64,000 nucleotides of DNA from positions 194,504,322 to 194,568,321 of the forward strand of contig OY856188.1 in NCBI GenBank assembly GCA_963693315.1, given 5' to 3'. This DNA comes from Diogma glabrata. Taxonomy: Eukaryota; Arthropoda; Insecta; Diptera; Cylindrotomidae. Positions 44,730 to 55,432 of the stretch are shown here, in pieces. A model generated the notes under the pieces. The model was not told the origin of the DNA. It did not search any database and worked only from the letters and a program-made list of their open reading frames with translations. The translations under genes were made by a program, and so were the position numbers. Each line of letters starts with the position of its first letter. The stretch's first letter is position 1.

Positions 44730-46340
44730 ATGGTTTTCTTAAGTGAGTTAAAAGTTCCTGAGTTAAAGAAGGAACTAGAACAACGTGGATTGTCAACAAG
44801 CGGAAACAAAACTGAATTAATGCTACGGCTTCGACAAGGTATGGAAGCCAATGGAATGGACGTGGAAAGTTACCAGTTTGGAATTGTTACAACAAATACT
44901 GATTCAATTGATGAGGACAAAAGTTCTGTTGCGGAAACAACAACCTCATTGCCACCTGCAAATTGTGATTTTACGCAGTTAATGGCTATGATGCAACAGA
45001 TGAATTTGAATATGAATCAAAAATTTGATCAACAAAGTAGTAACATCAATCAGCAATTGGCTGCCGTAAATACCAATATGAATCAGAAATTGGATGTCGT
45101 AAACTCAAGCATAGCTGCTAACAAAGACGAGTTGAATCAAAAATTTGATCAGCAAAGTCTCAACATCAATCACCAGCTGGAAATAGTAAACAATAACATG
45201 GCAACAACCAAGGAAGAAATCAGTTTGAACGTCAAGCAAATAATGGACGAGAAACTTCTCGAAATATCTACTACGTTACGGGAGGAGGTAGGCAGAGTTC
45301 ATCAAGAGGTGAAAGAGCTAGAGCAGAAAGTGCTTGATGAAAACAAAAAGGTACTTGCAAAAGTAGATGATTTCGAGAAACGGCTACAGGATGTTGAAAC
45401 GACTAAAGTTGCTCCCCAGGTGGTACATCAAGTAGCAAATATCAAACTAAAACCACCATCGTACGATGGAACAACATCCTTCGGTATTTTCAAGTTCCAG
45501 TTCGAGACTGCAGCAGATCAAAATATTTGGAACGCCGAAAATAGTCTTGCTGCATTGATAGTTGCACTTAAAGGGGAAGCAGCTGAAGCATTACAGGCAG
45601 TACCAGAAAATGACCGGAAAAGTTATGCTGAGGTGATGAATGCGTTGGAACGTAAATATGGTAGCGACCATAAAAAGGAGCTATACCGGATCGAGCTAAA
45701 GGGTCGCTTGCAACGGAATGGAGAAAGCCTTCAGGACTATTCTTCGGCAGTAGAACGGCTTGTACATTTGGCACACTCGAATACTCCACCGTATTTTATG
45801 GAGAAAATGAAGATCGAGGCTTTTACTGATGGTATCCGAGATCCAGAAACCAGGATCAAAGTAATAACTACACCTAAGGCGACTTTCCATGAAACAGTCG
45901 CATACGCAATGCAATATGAGATGGTACAGAGGATGTGTATGCCATCTGGTGGATGCAGAAAAAGGAATGTAGAGGGGAACATCAAAGGAGAAGTATTGGC
46001 ACACAGAAGTGGAAGCGACGTCAGATGCTGGGTATGTGACGAAGAGGGTCACATGGCGCGGGAGTGCAAGAAAAACAACGAAGCAGATAGATCGTCGTTT
46101 TCTGCGAAGAATATGGGAGTCGAAGACAAGCAGCACGGAGGGTTCAGGAGCAGCAGTAGGAAAATCTTGTGTTGGATATGTAGAAAACCGGGCCATATCT
46201 CACAGGACTGCTGGAACAGGAAGCGTGATAGATCTTCGTCTCCTATTCAACGGAAGTCTGTTGAAGGTGCAACTGTAAAGCCAAAAAGTGAGGAGAATGC
46301 AGCCTACATTCCAATTTCAAGAATTGCGGTAAATGGTTAA
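44730..46340 (+). CDS. Gag with N-terminal SAP domain
   Basis: The 536-aa capsid precursor begins with a SAP motif (about 5-38: VPELKKELEQRGLSTSGNKT and on), a helix-extension-helix DNA-binding fold. A coiled-coil region follows, made of repeated NMNQKFDQQSxNINQQL units (about 90-160), then a long helix (to about 225). The Gypsy capsid domain is at about 238-400 (block LKPPSYDGTTSFGIFKFQF, later ALERKYG), and two CCHC zinc knuckles lie near 430-445 and 480-495 (CWVCDEEGHMAREC and CWICRKPGHISQDC). The start at 44730 is 34 bp after the LTR, a very short leader. A single TAA (46338-46340) separates it from the protease frame. Confidence 0.9.
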   Translation: MVFLSELKVPELKKELEQRGLSTSGNKTELMLRLRQGMEANGMDVESYQFGIVTTNTDSIDEDKSSVAETTTSLPPANCDFTQLMAMMQQMNLNMNQKFDQQSSNINQQLAAVNTNMNQKLDVVNSSIAANKDELNQKFDQQSLNINHQLEIVNNNMATTKEEISLNVKQIMDEKLLEISTTLREEVGRVHQEVKELEQKVLDENKKVLAKVDDFEKRLQDVETTKVAPQVVHQVANIKLKPPSYDGTTSFGIFKFQFETAADQNIWNAENSLAALIVALKGEAAEALQAVPENDRKSYAEVMNALERKYGSDHKKELYRIELKGRLQRNGESLQDYSSAVERLVHLAHSNTPPYFMEKMKIEAFTDGIRDPETRIKVITTPKATFHETVAYAMQYEMVQRMCMPSGGCRKRNVEGNIKGEVLAHRSGSDVRCWVCDEEGHMARECKKNNEADRSSFSAKNMGVEDKQHGGFRSSSRKILCWICRKPGHISQDCWNRKRDRSSSPIQRKSVEGATVKPKSEENAAYIPISRIAVNG

Positions 46341-46343
46341 AGC

Positions 46344-47063
46344 TTGGGTATCAACGGACAACTTGAAGGTAAAGGTTGCTTCATGACACTGGATACAGGT
46401 TCAGCTCGAACATTCGTTCGCAAAGGTTTAATTGACGGTGCTTTGGAACCATCAGATGGATTGAAACTTCAAACAGTAACTGGAGAATGTGCTGAAATAG
46501 AAGGTAAAAGAATTGCTGAAATAAAATTGGGAAATAACTGCTACCAACAAGAGGTGCTAGTGGCAGACATTATGGATGAAGTTATTTTAGGGATGGACTT
46601 CATGAAGGCGAAGGGATTAGTCTTCGATTTTAGATGTGGGATCCTAAAGTTTAATAATGTTCAGATGCCACTACTTGTGAATAAGGCAGAGTCAACAGAT
46701 AATGGCAGCGATGAGAAACTACGCAGTGCAGAAGAAAATCCAGCACCATCCATACAGATGAGGGAGAGAAACGTCAACCGACGCAGACGTTTAAACAAAC
46801 GCCGAAAGTTAAAAAGGAAACAGGTCCAAGTCCATAACGAGGTGAGCGATGTAAAAGATATGGTTCAAATAGCTGCAAACGGGGATGAATCGCAGCTGAA
46901 AATGAGAATGGTTCGGAGACATGGCATTGTGAAACTCCCAAAGGGAAGTGATAAGAAGCACTTTAGAAATAATGAGAATCCCTACTCATCACGGTGGGCT
47001 GACATAAAACAAGGTAATGGCCTAGTACTTAGAAAGGAACCAGAAGTAGGAAAAGAAAAATAG
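46344..47063 (+). CDS. Retroviral-type aspartic protease with a residual pol tail
   Basis: The frame is the same as gag and follows its TAA by one codon; there is no ATG at its beginning, so it would need stop read-through or be the product of a nonsense mutation. It contains the active-site motif LDTGSARTFV and the flap/ILG block VILGMDFM (within about 100 residues), normal for Gypsy proteases. After the protease the sequence becomes Arg/Lys-rich and ends with NPYSSRWADI, which resembles the C-terminal tail found after Gypsy integrases. I infer that RT, RNase H and integrase were removed by an in-frame deletion. Confidence 0.75.
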   Translation: MGINGQLEGKGCFMTLDTGSARTFVRKGLIDGALEPSDGLKLQTVTGECAEIEGKRIAEIKLGNNCYQQEVLVADIMDEVILGMDFMKAKGLVFDFRCGILKFNNVQMPLLVNKAESTDNGSDEKLRSAEENPAPSIQMRERNVNRRRRLNKRRKLKRKQVQVHNEVSDVKDMVQIAANGDESQLKMRMVRRHGIVKLPKGSDKKHFRNNENPYSSRWADIKQGNGLVLRKEPEVGKEK

Positions 47064-47148
47064 GAAAAGAAAAAAAAATGTTTGGATTCAACAATTGGAG
47101 GAGAGATCTAGATCCTGTTCGGGACGAACAGGCTTAAGTGGAGGGTAA

Positions 47149-47992
47149 TGTTACGATTCAGAAAAATCTAGACGATTACGGTCACTTCCAGGAAAATAAA
47201 ATCAACAAAACACAACAGACAAATTAATGAAATGAATATTGTTGTTGTTGTCTCTTCTTAGAAATAGGGTCAACATAAACGATTTTATGAATCAAATCAA
47301 CATAACGTAAAATAATCGAATATTCTAATATTTTCTCAAGGTTTCTGGAAAGTGATGTCGAATTATCTAGAAGTATTGCAGAAGGTATATAAGAAGATTA
47401 CCTCTTGTAGTTTTTAATTAGTTTTATTTTAGACCTGCGACAGTAAAGTGAAATTAAATGTAGAATTAGTTTATTTTAGACCTGCGACAGTAAAGTGAAA
47501 TTAAATGTAAAATTAGTTTATTTTAAACCTGCGATTGTGAAGTTAAAATTATAAAAGTGATCTTTAAATTAGTTTTCGTATAAAGTTATTTTGTAAATAA
47601 AGTTTAAAGTGTTATTAAGTAGAAATAATTTGTGTATTATTTTGAACGTTGAATTACTGGAAATTTCTACAATAAACCGTTGGAGTTTCTGAAGCTGTTA
47701 AAAGAATATTCTAGTTAAGAATATTGTTTCCTGCCTTGTTTTCCTGTTGTTGTGGAACAGTTAAGGTGTTGAATACTTAATAAAACCTGGTGTGTTTGCT
47801 TACTAATCAGTGATCGAACTCAGGAAGAGATTGGGGATTGCGTTTATCGAATTGTGAGTTAGGCCAATTCGAAGGAAGTTTGGGAAAAACGTAACATTGG
47901 TGACATCGGCGGATTAGTTAGCTGTTAATAATTCCAATTCGGCCAATAAGGCCAATAAGGCCAATTCGAAGGAAGGTTGGAAAAACGTAACA
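47149..47992 (+). repeat. 3' LTR of SAP-Gag element, extended by 96 bp
   Basis: Bases 47149-47896 match the 5' LTR. Then follow TTGGTGACATCGGCGG and about 20 bp of 5' leader, two or three ggccaataa units, and a second copy of the LTR end (to 47992). The target duplication lies after the second end, so the extended LTR was integrated as such or acquired by recombination. Confidence 0.88.
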
Positions 47993-48499
47993 ATATGGAT
48001 ATGTTTAGTATAGCATTATAAAGGAATAGGACATGAAAAACGTAGTCAACGTAGACGTTTGGTTTTCGTGAGAGAATTATTTAAAAAAGACGTTATAGAA
48101 TAAAACTTATATGTATTTTATGCTGTTCAAAAACAATGGCAGGGCTGGTCTTAATCTAGTTTGATTTTCTCTGGGTTGTAAATTTCATTTTAAAAACTAT
48201 AACGCTAATATCAAATATAAAATTGACAGTACGGTATTTTGATATATCAATTTTATTCTAGTGTCAATTTAGGTTTGGTTTCCCACCGAAACATTATCTT
48301 AATATAATATGAACGGTGAGAAATCAAACTAATATCAAATATTTGCTATACTACATAGTAAATTTCTGCGGTGGGAAACTAGTATAAATTGTTTCGTAAT
48401 ATTTTTGATTCTCATATAAACGCATCCATTTAGTACAGAATTTAAAAATGTCAAAACCTTTTAATATTCGTATTTATCATTTGTTTTGTGTTGATGTTG

Positions 48500-49930
48500 A
48501 TCCCAGCAAACATTTGGTGGTTTTGCGAATGTTTTGTGAGCGGCGATGTGATCGAGCCGAAGACTTTGGTTGCGTTCCACTAAGCACTCAAGACAATCAC
48601 GCCCACGACCGCTTTTTTCCCGTTCCACTTCCTTCTAGCGTTACAATTGTAAACTCAAATGGAATGGATTATGTGATCGTTTTAGGCGTTGACGTCAAAA
48701 ATACAAGCGGTGAGTCTGAATAAATAAATTAGAAGCTACAGTTTCTAAGTTTTAACAATAAACTTTAATAACCATGGTGCATGCACAATAAAAAAAACTT
48801 TTACTCGTGCGATTCAAATTTGTATGATAATTATTTTGAGTAAAAACAGATTTACACAAATTCACTCTTGTTTTCGCCATCTTTAAATTTTAAAAATGGC
48901 GCTGAACTTATCAACACTCACTTCAACCCACCTTTGGAGATGGGTTGTTGTGAGCTTGATGTGAGTGAAAATTATGACGTCATGAGTGACGTTTTCACCG
49001 CGACCACAACGACCGTCGTCGTCAAGTGGAACGGATGAAGGGTCATTTTGAGCGTTGTGAACGCTTAGTGGGACGCATCCTTTGTGAACAAACATCAGAT
49101 GTGAGTGATGTCGTTGTATGTCCTGCGAACGTTAACATCACGTAAACTGAAGCAATCTCCGAGCATTCACAGTATTTGATCGCGGATAAATAACATGCGA
49201 ACGTTTGGCTACTCAATGCACACGTGAATGTTTTGTGTTCGATCCCTGCTAGACCGCACTTGAACGAGTTGTGATCGAACGCTTGTAGGTCACATGAGAA
49301 TGGTTTGGGATCGACCACTTGTAGGTCGCATGTTAATGGTTTGGGATCGAACACTGACGTCACAGCGCCTTATTTGATATTGATTTGCAAAAATAAAACA
49401 AATATGGGTTAATGCAGTAACAAAAATAAAAATTTTATTTCACTAAAAATGTTAATAAATATAATAGTTTCATTATTGTATATTGTAGTCAAAGGAAATA
49501 ATGCCCGACCCTGTCGGGTTAAATTTCTTCTATATCTTTGCTTAAATCAAAACTATTTTTTCTTTTCGGCATCTAATGCATCCATCAAAAAACACATTAA
49601 AATTAAAATTTTTGGTTTATGTTTTTGTATTCGATAAAAAAAATATTCCTACTTTATAATTATTTTTAATTAAACAATAAAAGTAATTTATATGTTATTC
49701 TACTTACCGCATGTTATTTTCACTTTAAACTTCAAAATCGTTATGACACATTACATACTGCATGGCACATATGAACAAATAAATGCATACATATACATAC
49801 ATTAATGCGAAAACACAATTCACAAGTCGATCACTATATATGCACAAAGTTATCTTCACACAGAGCTCGTGGTGTGAGCAATCAAATACGTTCGCATGTG
49901 AGCGACGTTCACAAAATGTTGGTCGGGGAT
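48500..49930. mobile_element. Probable TIR element with internal tandem and inverted repeats
   Basis: The left end ATCCCAGCAAACATTTGGTG and right end (inverted ATCCCCGACCAACATTTTGTG) look like diverged TIRs. The interior has an inverted pair around 48560-48600 and 49040-49085 (gcgttccactaagc words) and a 36-bp tandem array at about 49215-49350. The 91-aa frame at 48448-48723 crosses the left border and has no recognisable domain. No target duplication could be confirmed. Confidence 0.5.
49215..49350. repeat. 36-bp tandem repeat array, about 3 to 4 units
   Basis: Two clear units (gatcgaacgcttgtaggtca... and gatcgaccacttgtaggtcg...) of 36 bp each, flanked by degenerate partial units. Confidence 0.75.
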
Positions 49931-51645
49931 AGAATATATATACAGGCTGATTCTGACATACCCTCACAGATGTAAAAATAGTCATAGCAAAGACTTTTCT
50001 CTTAGCTAAGACAAAAACCTCTTAAATGCGATTCTGTATGTAGTCACAACTGTGAGATGTCAAAAAAAAACCTCTTACTTGCTTAAGATGACCATCAAAC
50101 ATGGTCATCTTAAGCATCACAATTTAACGTTTCATATTTTTTTATTGGAATTCTTGTATGAAAAATTATATTAATAAAGAATAAAATGATAGTTATGAAT
50201 TATTTGTGTAGTTCTTATAAAATTTATAATAATTATCTATATTTTATTTTGGTTTGTATCAAAATTATTGAACAAAATATATATTGTTAATGATTTCAAA
50301 TAAAATGGCGATTGAAGATTTTATATTTGCACTATCAAAGTTTGGTGTCTCATGTTGTTTTATTTGTGCAAATTTTATATAAACTTTAAGAAAAAACTAT
50401 CATTTTTTTCACAAATCTATTGCAAAATAAATAATAATAATCAATAGGTATATTATATATTATATGGCATAATTTTATATTAATTGTACATAAATTAATA
50501 AAATATATTATAAAAAACCTCATAATAGTTCTACAAATATTTTGGAGATCTATCAAACAGCTATTTTAATATAAATAAAATTATTATAAAATGTCATATT
50601 TTCTTTTTTAAATAATTTAAATACAAGTTAAAATTATTATTGAGAATTATGCCAATATTATATAGAGTTTTTTGTAAAAATCAAGTTTGTTTTGGAAAAT
50701 TTTTGAAGATATTAATAATTTTTGTTTGTGAAAATATTCAACCGCCATTTTAATGTATATCAATCTCAAAATGTATTTTATTTTAAAATAATTTATGTAC
50801 AATTTATTAATTGTATATAAAAACCATATACTGGTTATTATTATTTATTTTGGACAAGTAAAACAACATGAAACTTTAATATTTAAAATATGAAATCTTC
50901 AATCGCCATTTTATTTAAAATCATTATCAAGATATATTTTGTTTTATAATTTTGATACAAACTAAAATAAAATATAGATAATTATTATAAATTTTATAAG
51001 AATTACATAAATAATACATAATTATTATTTTATCCTTAATTAATATAATTTTTCATACAATAATTCCAATAAAAAATATAAAAAGTAAAATTGTGATGCT
51101 TAATGGTCCAAATACATGTGCAGAAAGTCTGCACGCTGTGCTGCATGCATATCTGCATCTAAAATAGATGTGCAGAATTTTTATATATTTGACGTGCAGA
51201 ATTTTCGTAACAATGACAGTTCGTGTTCTTACGTATTATGAATTATGAAATAGTTATAAGTGAAAGTTGTGAAAGTGAAAGGAAACTGTCTTTTTAATTA
51301 AAAAATAGAAGAAAATAATTGAATCGTTGCCTGTAAAAACGTTTAAGTCTAAATTAAAATTTAAGTTCAAATAACATATACCACTGTTTACGATAATCTT
51401 TTCCCAAAAATTTATTTATTAACAATATTAGTTTTAATTATTTTATAATTTGGATTATTTGGAATATTTGAATATCTTTATAAACAAATAATCATTACAA
51501 AAATAATTTCATTTTCAAAAAAATATCATTCATTTTTATTTGAGTTATAAAAAAAATAATTCATTTTCAAACAAAATGTCAAAATCATCCATTTTTATCT
51601 GAGTTTTCAAGTAGTTTTTGTTTTTTTGATTGTGGTAGCACTGCC

Positions 51646-52347
51646 TGTTTCTTCGATTTCGATGGACTGTATATTTTTCTGTTTCACAAATCACAAAAAA
51701 GACACGATTTATTTTATGTTTTATGTTCACTTTATTTTTAATTTTTTTTTATGGTTTTTTTTTATCTTCATTCGAAGACGGTCAAAATACATCTAAGATG
51801 TGTTTTATTTGCCCAACCGGAATTCGTATTGAACTGTCAAAAAACAGATTTCAAATAAAACGAACCAAGAATTGGATTTGTACACATATTATTTTCTAGA
51901 GGTTGTTAGAATTTGTACAGAAAATATAAAATGCAAATGTCAATAAATCAAATGTAAATATCAAAATCCTGATCCATGAGATTTCTATATGGACTTGCAT
52001 ATTTATTAGCATCAAAACAATCAACAAATGTCAAACACCAAATGCCGAATTAGCAAAAATATAAACAAAACTCCATTTACTGACAACCTATAGATGTAAA
52101 AAATTGAAATGGTGCGCAGTTGGTGATGAACACGTGAACTAAACCGCTATTCCAGATTTTCAAAACCAACAATTTGTGAGTTTTGACATTTTGGAATTGG
52201 ATACATGTAATTGTTAGTGTAATTCGGCAAATAAAACACGCCTCTAGTCTTTCTTGATTTTCCTTTCGTTAGATTAACATTGGTTTGTTTTGTTATGTGT
52301 GTATGTGTAGTTAAAAAAAATAAGGAAAACCAGTTTGTAACCGAACA
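51646..52347 (-). repeat. 3' LTR of BEL element (702 bp)
   Basis: Full-length LTR. Blocks 51646-51798 and 52247-52347 match the other LTR with about two base differences; the 450 bp between (51799-52246) are absent from the 5' LTR. Confidence 0.92.
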
Positions 52348-52699
52348 TACCGGCCACCTTGAAACAATAATTTCAAAATAATAATTCATGTGTTATTAAA
52401 GCTAAGACAAATTTACATTATGTTAAATCACATTATTTGATATTACAAAGTATGTTTGTTTCCATGTCCTTACAAATTAGTTTGACATAAAAAAAAAATT
52501 AAATAATTACTATAGAAATCTAAAATGTAGCAATATTAAACCAAAACAAATGAATACAATACAATGATTATTTATTTCGATATAACTAGAAAATGTTGAA
52601 GTGAGTGATCCAATCGCCTGAAGAGAAATACGTGTTCACTTGAATCAAACAAAACTTGAATTTATTTGTTGATGACCGAATGATTCCGAAACGTGATTA
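52348..52699 (-). other. BEL 3' untranslated internal region
   Basis: AT-rich sequence between the end of the pol frame and the 3' LTR, with no open frame of note; the polypurine-like tract is at its left edge (52348-52360). Confidence 0.7.
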
Positions 52700-52951
52700 T
52701 TACACTTCTGAAGGAGGATTTGTTTTAACGTCTTCACTGGACGTTTCAATTGGCAATACACAGAGTTGAGTCACTGCTCGTCTGAAAAGACCAGAAGCAG
52801 TTTTCACCTGTACTACTCGAGTGTGTGTATCTGAACCTGGGAAAGTATGTGTTACCCGACCCATAACCCATTTTAAGGGAGGAACGTTATCTTCCTTTAA
52901 CAGAACAAGAGTGCCCACTGGGATATTGTACTTAACCTGTTTCCACTTTTT
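52700..52951 (-). pseudogene. BEL pol C-terminal piece after a nonsense codon
   Basis: The frame is the same as that of the preceding pol segment but is separated from it by a TGA at 52952-52954. The sequence (GTLVLLKEDNVPPLKWVMGRV... with VKTASG) is the chromodomain-like C-terminal domain (DUF5641 type) that ends insect BEL/Pao polyproteins. The ATG at 52918 is incidental. Confidence 0.85.
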
Positions 52952-55432
52952 TCACTGTTGGAGTTCGGAAAGATATTCGCTCGACCATCGCTTCCAAAAG
53001 GTCTGAAGCATGTACTGCATACGTTGAAACCTTGAAAGTCTGTTAAAATCCAGATGAAATAAAGACGCTTCTGGCAATGAATTTAGGGATGTCCCAATAA
53101 GAAAGTGTCCAGGTGTAAGAACTGATAGATCAGACGGATCACTTGACATCGGAGTAAGAGGTCTCGAATTTAAGCAGGCTTCAATTTGAATAATTAACGT
53201 GTTGAGTTCTTCTGCAGTGCATGTGTAATTGCCAAGAACGCGTTTAAGATGATGTTTGGCAGATTTTACAGCTGCCTCCCACAAGCCTCCAAAGTGAGGT
53301 GATCTTGCTGGGATGGTCAACCACTGAATACCTTCTTCAGCACAGAATTTAAGCATTTGGTCTTGATGTGCTGCAGAATTAAATAAACCTTGCAAATTTT
53401 TCAATTCAGATTTAGCCCCTACAAAATTGGTAGCGTTATCAGAATAGACATTTGCTGGTTTTCCTCGTCTAGAGACAAAACGTCTGAAAGAAGCCAAAAA
53501 CGACGAGGTGGACAAATCATGAACCAACTCTAAATGCGTTGCCTTTGTTGCAAAGCAAACATAAACTGCGATATAAACCTTGGACGTAATTTTGCTTCTA
53601 ATTTTATAAGAAACATTGAAATATCCACAATAATCGATTCCAATGGTTTCAAATGCACGAACTGATTGAACTCTATTGATTGGTAACGGTCCCATTATTT
53701 GGTCTACAAGTACAGGTTTAGTTCTAAAACAACGGATACATTCACGCACCACCTTTCGGCATAAGTTCCTGCCATTTATTATCCAAAAACGTTGACGCAA
53801 ACAACACAATAATGCCTGCGGTCCGGCATGTAAATTTTTAATATGCTCCTTCTTTACTAGTAAACGAGAGAAATTATGATTGGCCGGAATTAATATGTGA
53901 AATTTTTGATCATATGGTAGAGGTGCATTGGCTAACCGACCACCGACACGCAGGATGTTATTATCATCTAAAAAGGGATTTAAACCTTTAAGGTGACTTC
54001 CATGGCTGATTGCTGTTTTAGATTGGAGTAGTTTTATTTCAGATTGATAGGTTTGACCTTGAATTACCTTAATTAACTTTAACATCGCATCATCAAGATT
54101 TTTAGCAGTTATCTTATATGAACGATTTTCTTTGGTTTTTGTTTTCGAATTTTTTACGAAAAGGAACATGAGTGCCGTAACACGAATAAGTTTTTCATAA
54201 TCAGAAAATCGCGTAAAAATAGAATTGTCTTCTGATACACCATTAACCGTAAGGAAATTTTGTGACTTGCTATATTCAGGATCATCAGCATCCATTGTAT
54301 CAAACGATGACCTTGGCCATGATTGTTCAGTTTGTGATAGGAAAGGGGGTCCTTTCCACCACATCGCTAGTGATTCAATTTTAGATGGCAAAATACCACG
54401 TGAGACTAAATCAGCTGGATTTAGATCTGTTGGTATATGTGTCCATTGATTTGGGGAGGTGAGCTCCTGTATTTGAGAAATCCTATTTGCCACGAAGGTT
54501 GCATACTTAGCCGGAGGAGAATAGATGCGGTGCAAAGTAATTTCAGAATCGGACCATAATTTTATTTGATCAAATTTTATTTCGATACATTGTTCGACCT
54601 TATAAACTAGTTGCGCCAACAATAATGCAGCGCACAATTCTAGTCGCGGAATAGTTTGCCGCTTCAATGGAGCAACCTTTGATTTGGAGCATAAAAATTG
54701 ACAATTAACCTCACCATTTTCATCAATAGTTCTAATGTAGAGGCAACATCCGAAACCCTTTTCGGAAGCGTCACCGAAACCATACCGCTCAATGATCTTT
54801 GTGGTTTTGCATGGCATTATACATCTGGGAATTTTAATGGGATTGTTTAAACTCGTTAGTTCATTTATGAATGTTAACCATTCTGAGTGTAGTGGCTCTG
54901 AAAGTTCGTCGTCCCAAAGTAGTTTTGGAATTGACCACAATTTTTGGAGAAAACATTTAGCCGTAAATATTATAGGGGCACAAATTCCGAGAGGATCAAA
55001 GAACTTGGCAATAAGTGATAAAATAGAGCGTTTGGTAAATGAACTAACTGACAAAATATTATCGAATGAAATTTGAATGGTATCATTACTGGAGTTCCAT
55101 AATATGCCTAAAATGCTTATAGGATCTACTTGATCTTCGTGTTCAGATCTTATAGTTTTAATATTTGAACACCACTTTCTGAGTTCGAAACCTCCTTTAG
55201 CTAACAATGCCGTTAGATCGTCTTTAATTTGCTGCGCTTGCCTCATATCATCAGCGCCTGTCACCAAATCGTCCACATAGAAATCCTTCAAAAGGATTTT
55301 CGATGCCTCTGGAAAAGATTTATATTCATCTGCAGCTAATTGATGAAGCGTTCTAATGGCCAGGAACGGGGCACTAGCAGTGCCGTACGTTACAGTGTTG
55401 AGTTGGTAAGTCAAAATAGGATCATGTGCCAT
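52952..55432 (-). pseudogene. BEL pol: RT (C-terminal part), RNase H, integrase
   Basis: The 826-aa frame starts within RT and includes the catalytic DFYVDDLVTGADD, then the RT connection. RNase H follows (FGDASEKGFGCC, LWSDSE), then the integrase zinc-binding region (histidine in HAGPQAL, cysteines in CIRCFRTKP) and the rve core: Asp in GIDYCG, Asp in YSDNATNF and Glu in GGLWEAAVKSAK. The apparent ATG at 55432 arises only because of the frameshift; this is the continuation of the 58053-55411 frame. It ends at an in-frame TGA, three bases of which would otherwise encode a residue before the C-terminal domain. Confidence 0.9.

Larger units (their letters stand above)
43949..47992 (+). mobile_element. 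Non-autonomous LTR retrotransposon (SAP-Gag and protease only)
   Basis: The LTRs are 43949-44695 (747 bp) and 47149-47992 (844 bp), with target duplication ATAT at 43945-43948 and 47993-47996. A primer-binding site (TTGGTGACATCGGCGG) directly follows the 5' LTR, and the polypurine tract aagtggagggtaa precedes the 3' LTR. Between them lie gag and a protease, with no RT, RNase H or integrase. All cis signals for transposition are present, so it could have been mobilised in trans by a full-length Gypsy relative. The 3' LTR is 96 bp longer because it carries an extra primer-binding region and LTR end. Confidence 0.9.
43643..48384. mobile_element. PIF/Harbinger-like TIR element hosting an LTR retrotransposon
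   Basis: The ends are TACTAGTTTCCCACCG and its inverted copy, with TAA duplicated at 43640-43642 and 48385-48387. Without the nested LTR element (43949-47992) it is about 690 bp. Internal near-copies of the terminus (for example ggtttcccaccga at about 48280) suggest sub-terminal repeats. No transposase. Confidence 0.8.

Noticed and set aside
48448..48723. 91-aa frame as a small gene
   Set aside because: It straddles the border of a probable TIR element, has no recognisable domain and part of it recurs inverted within the same element.
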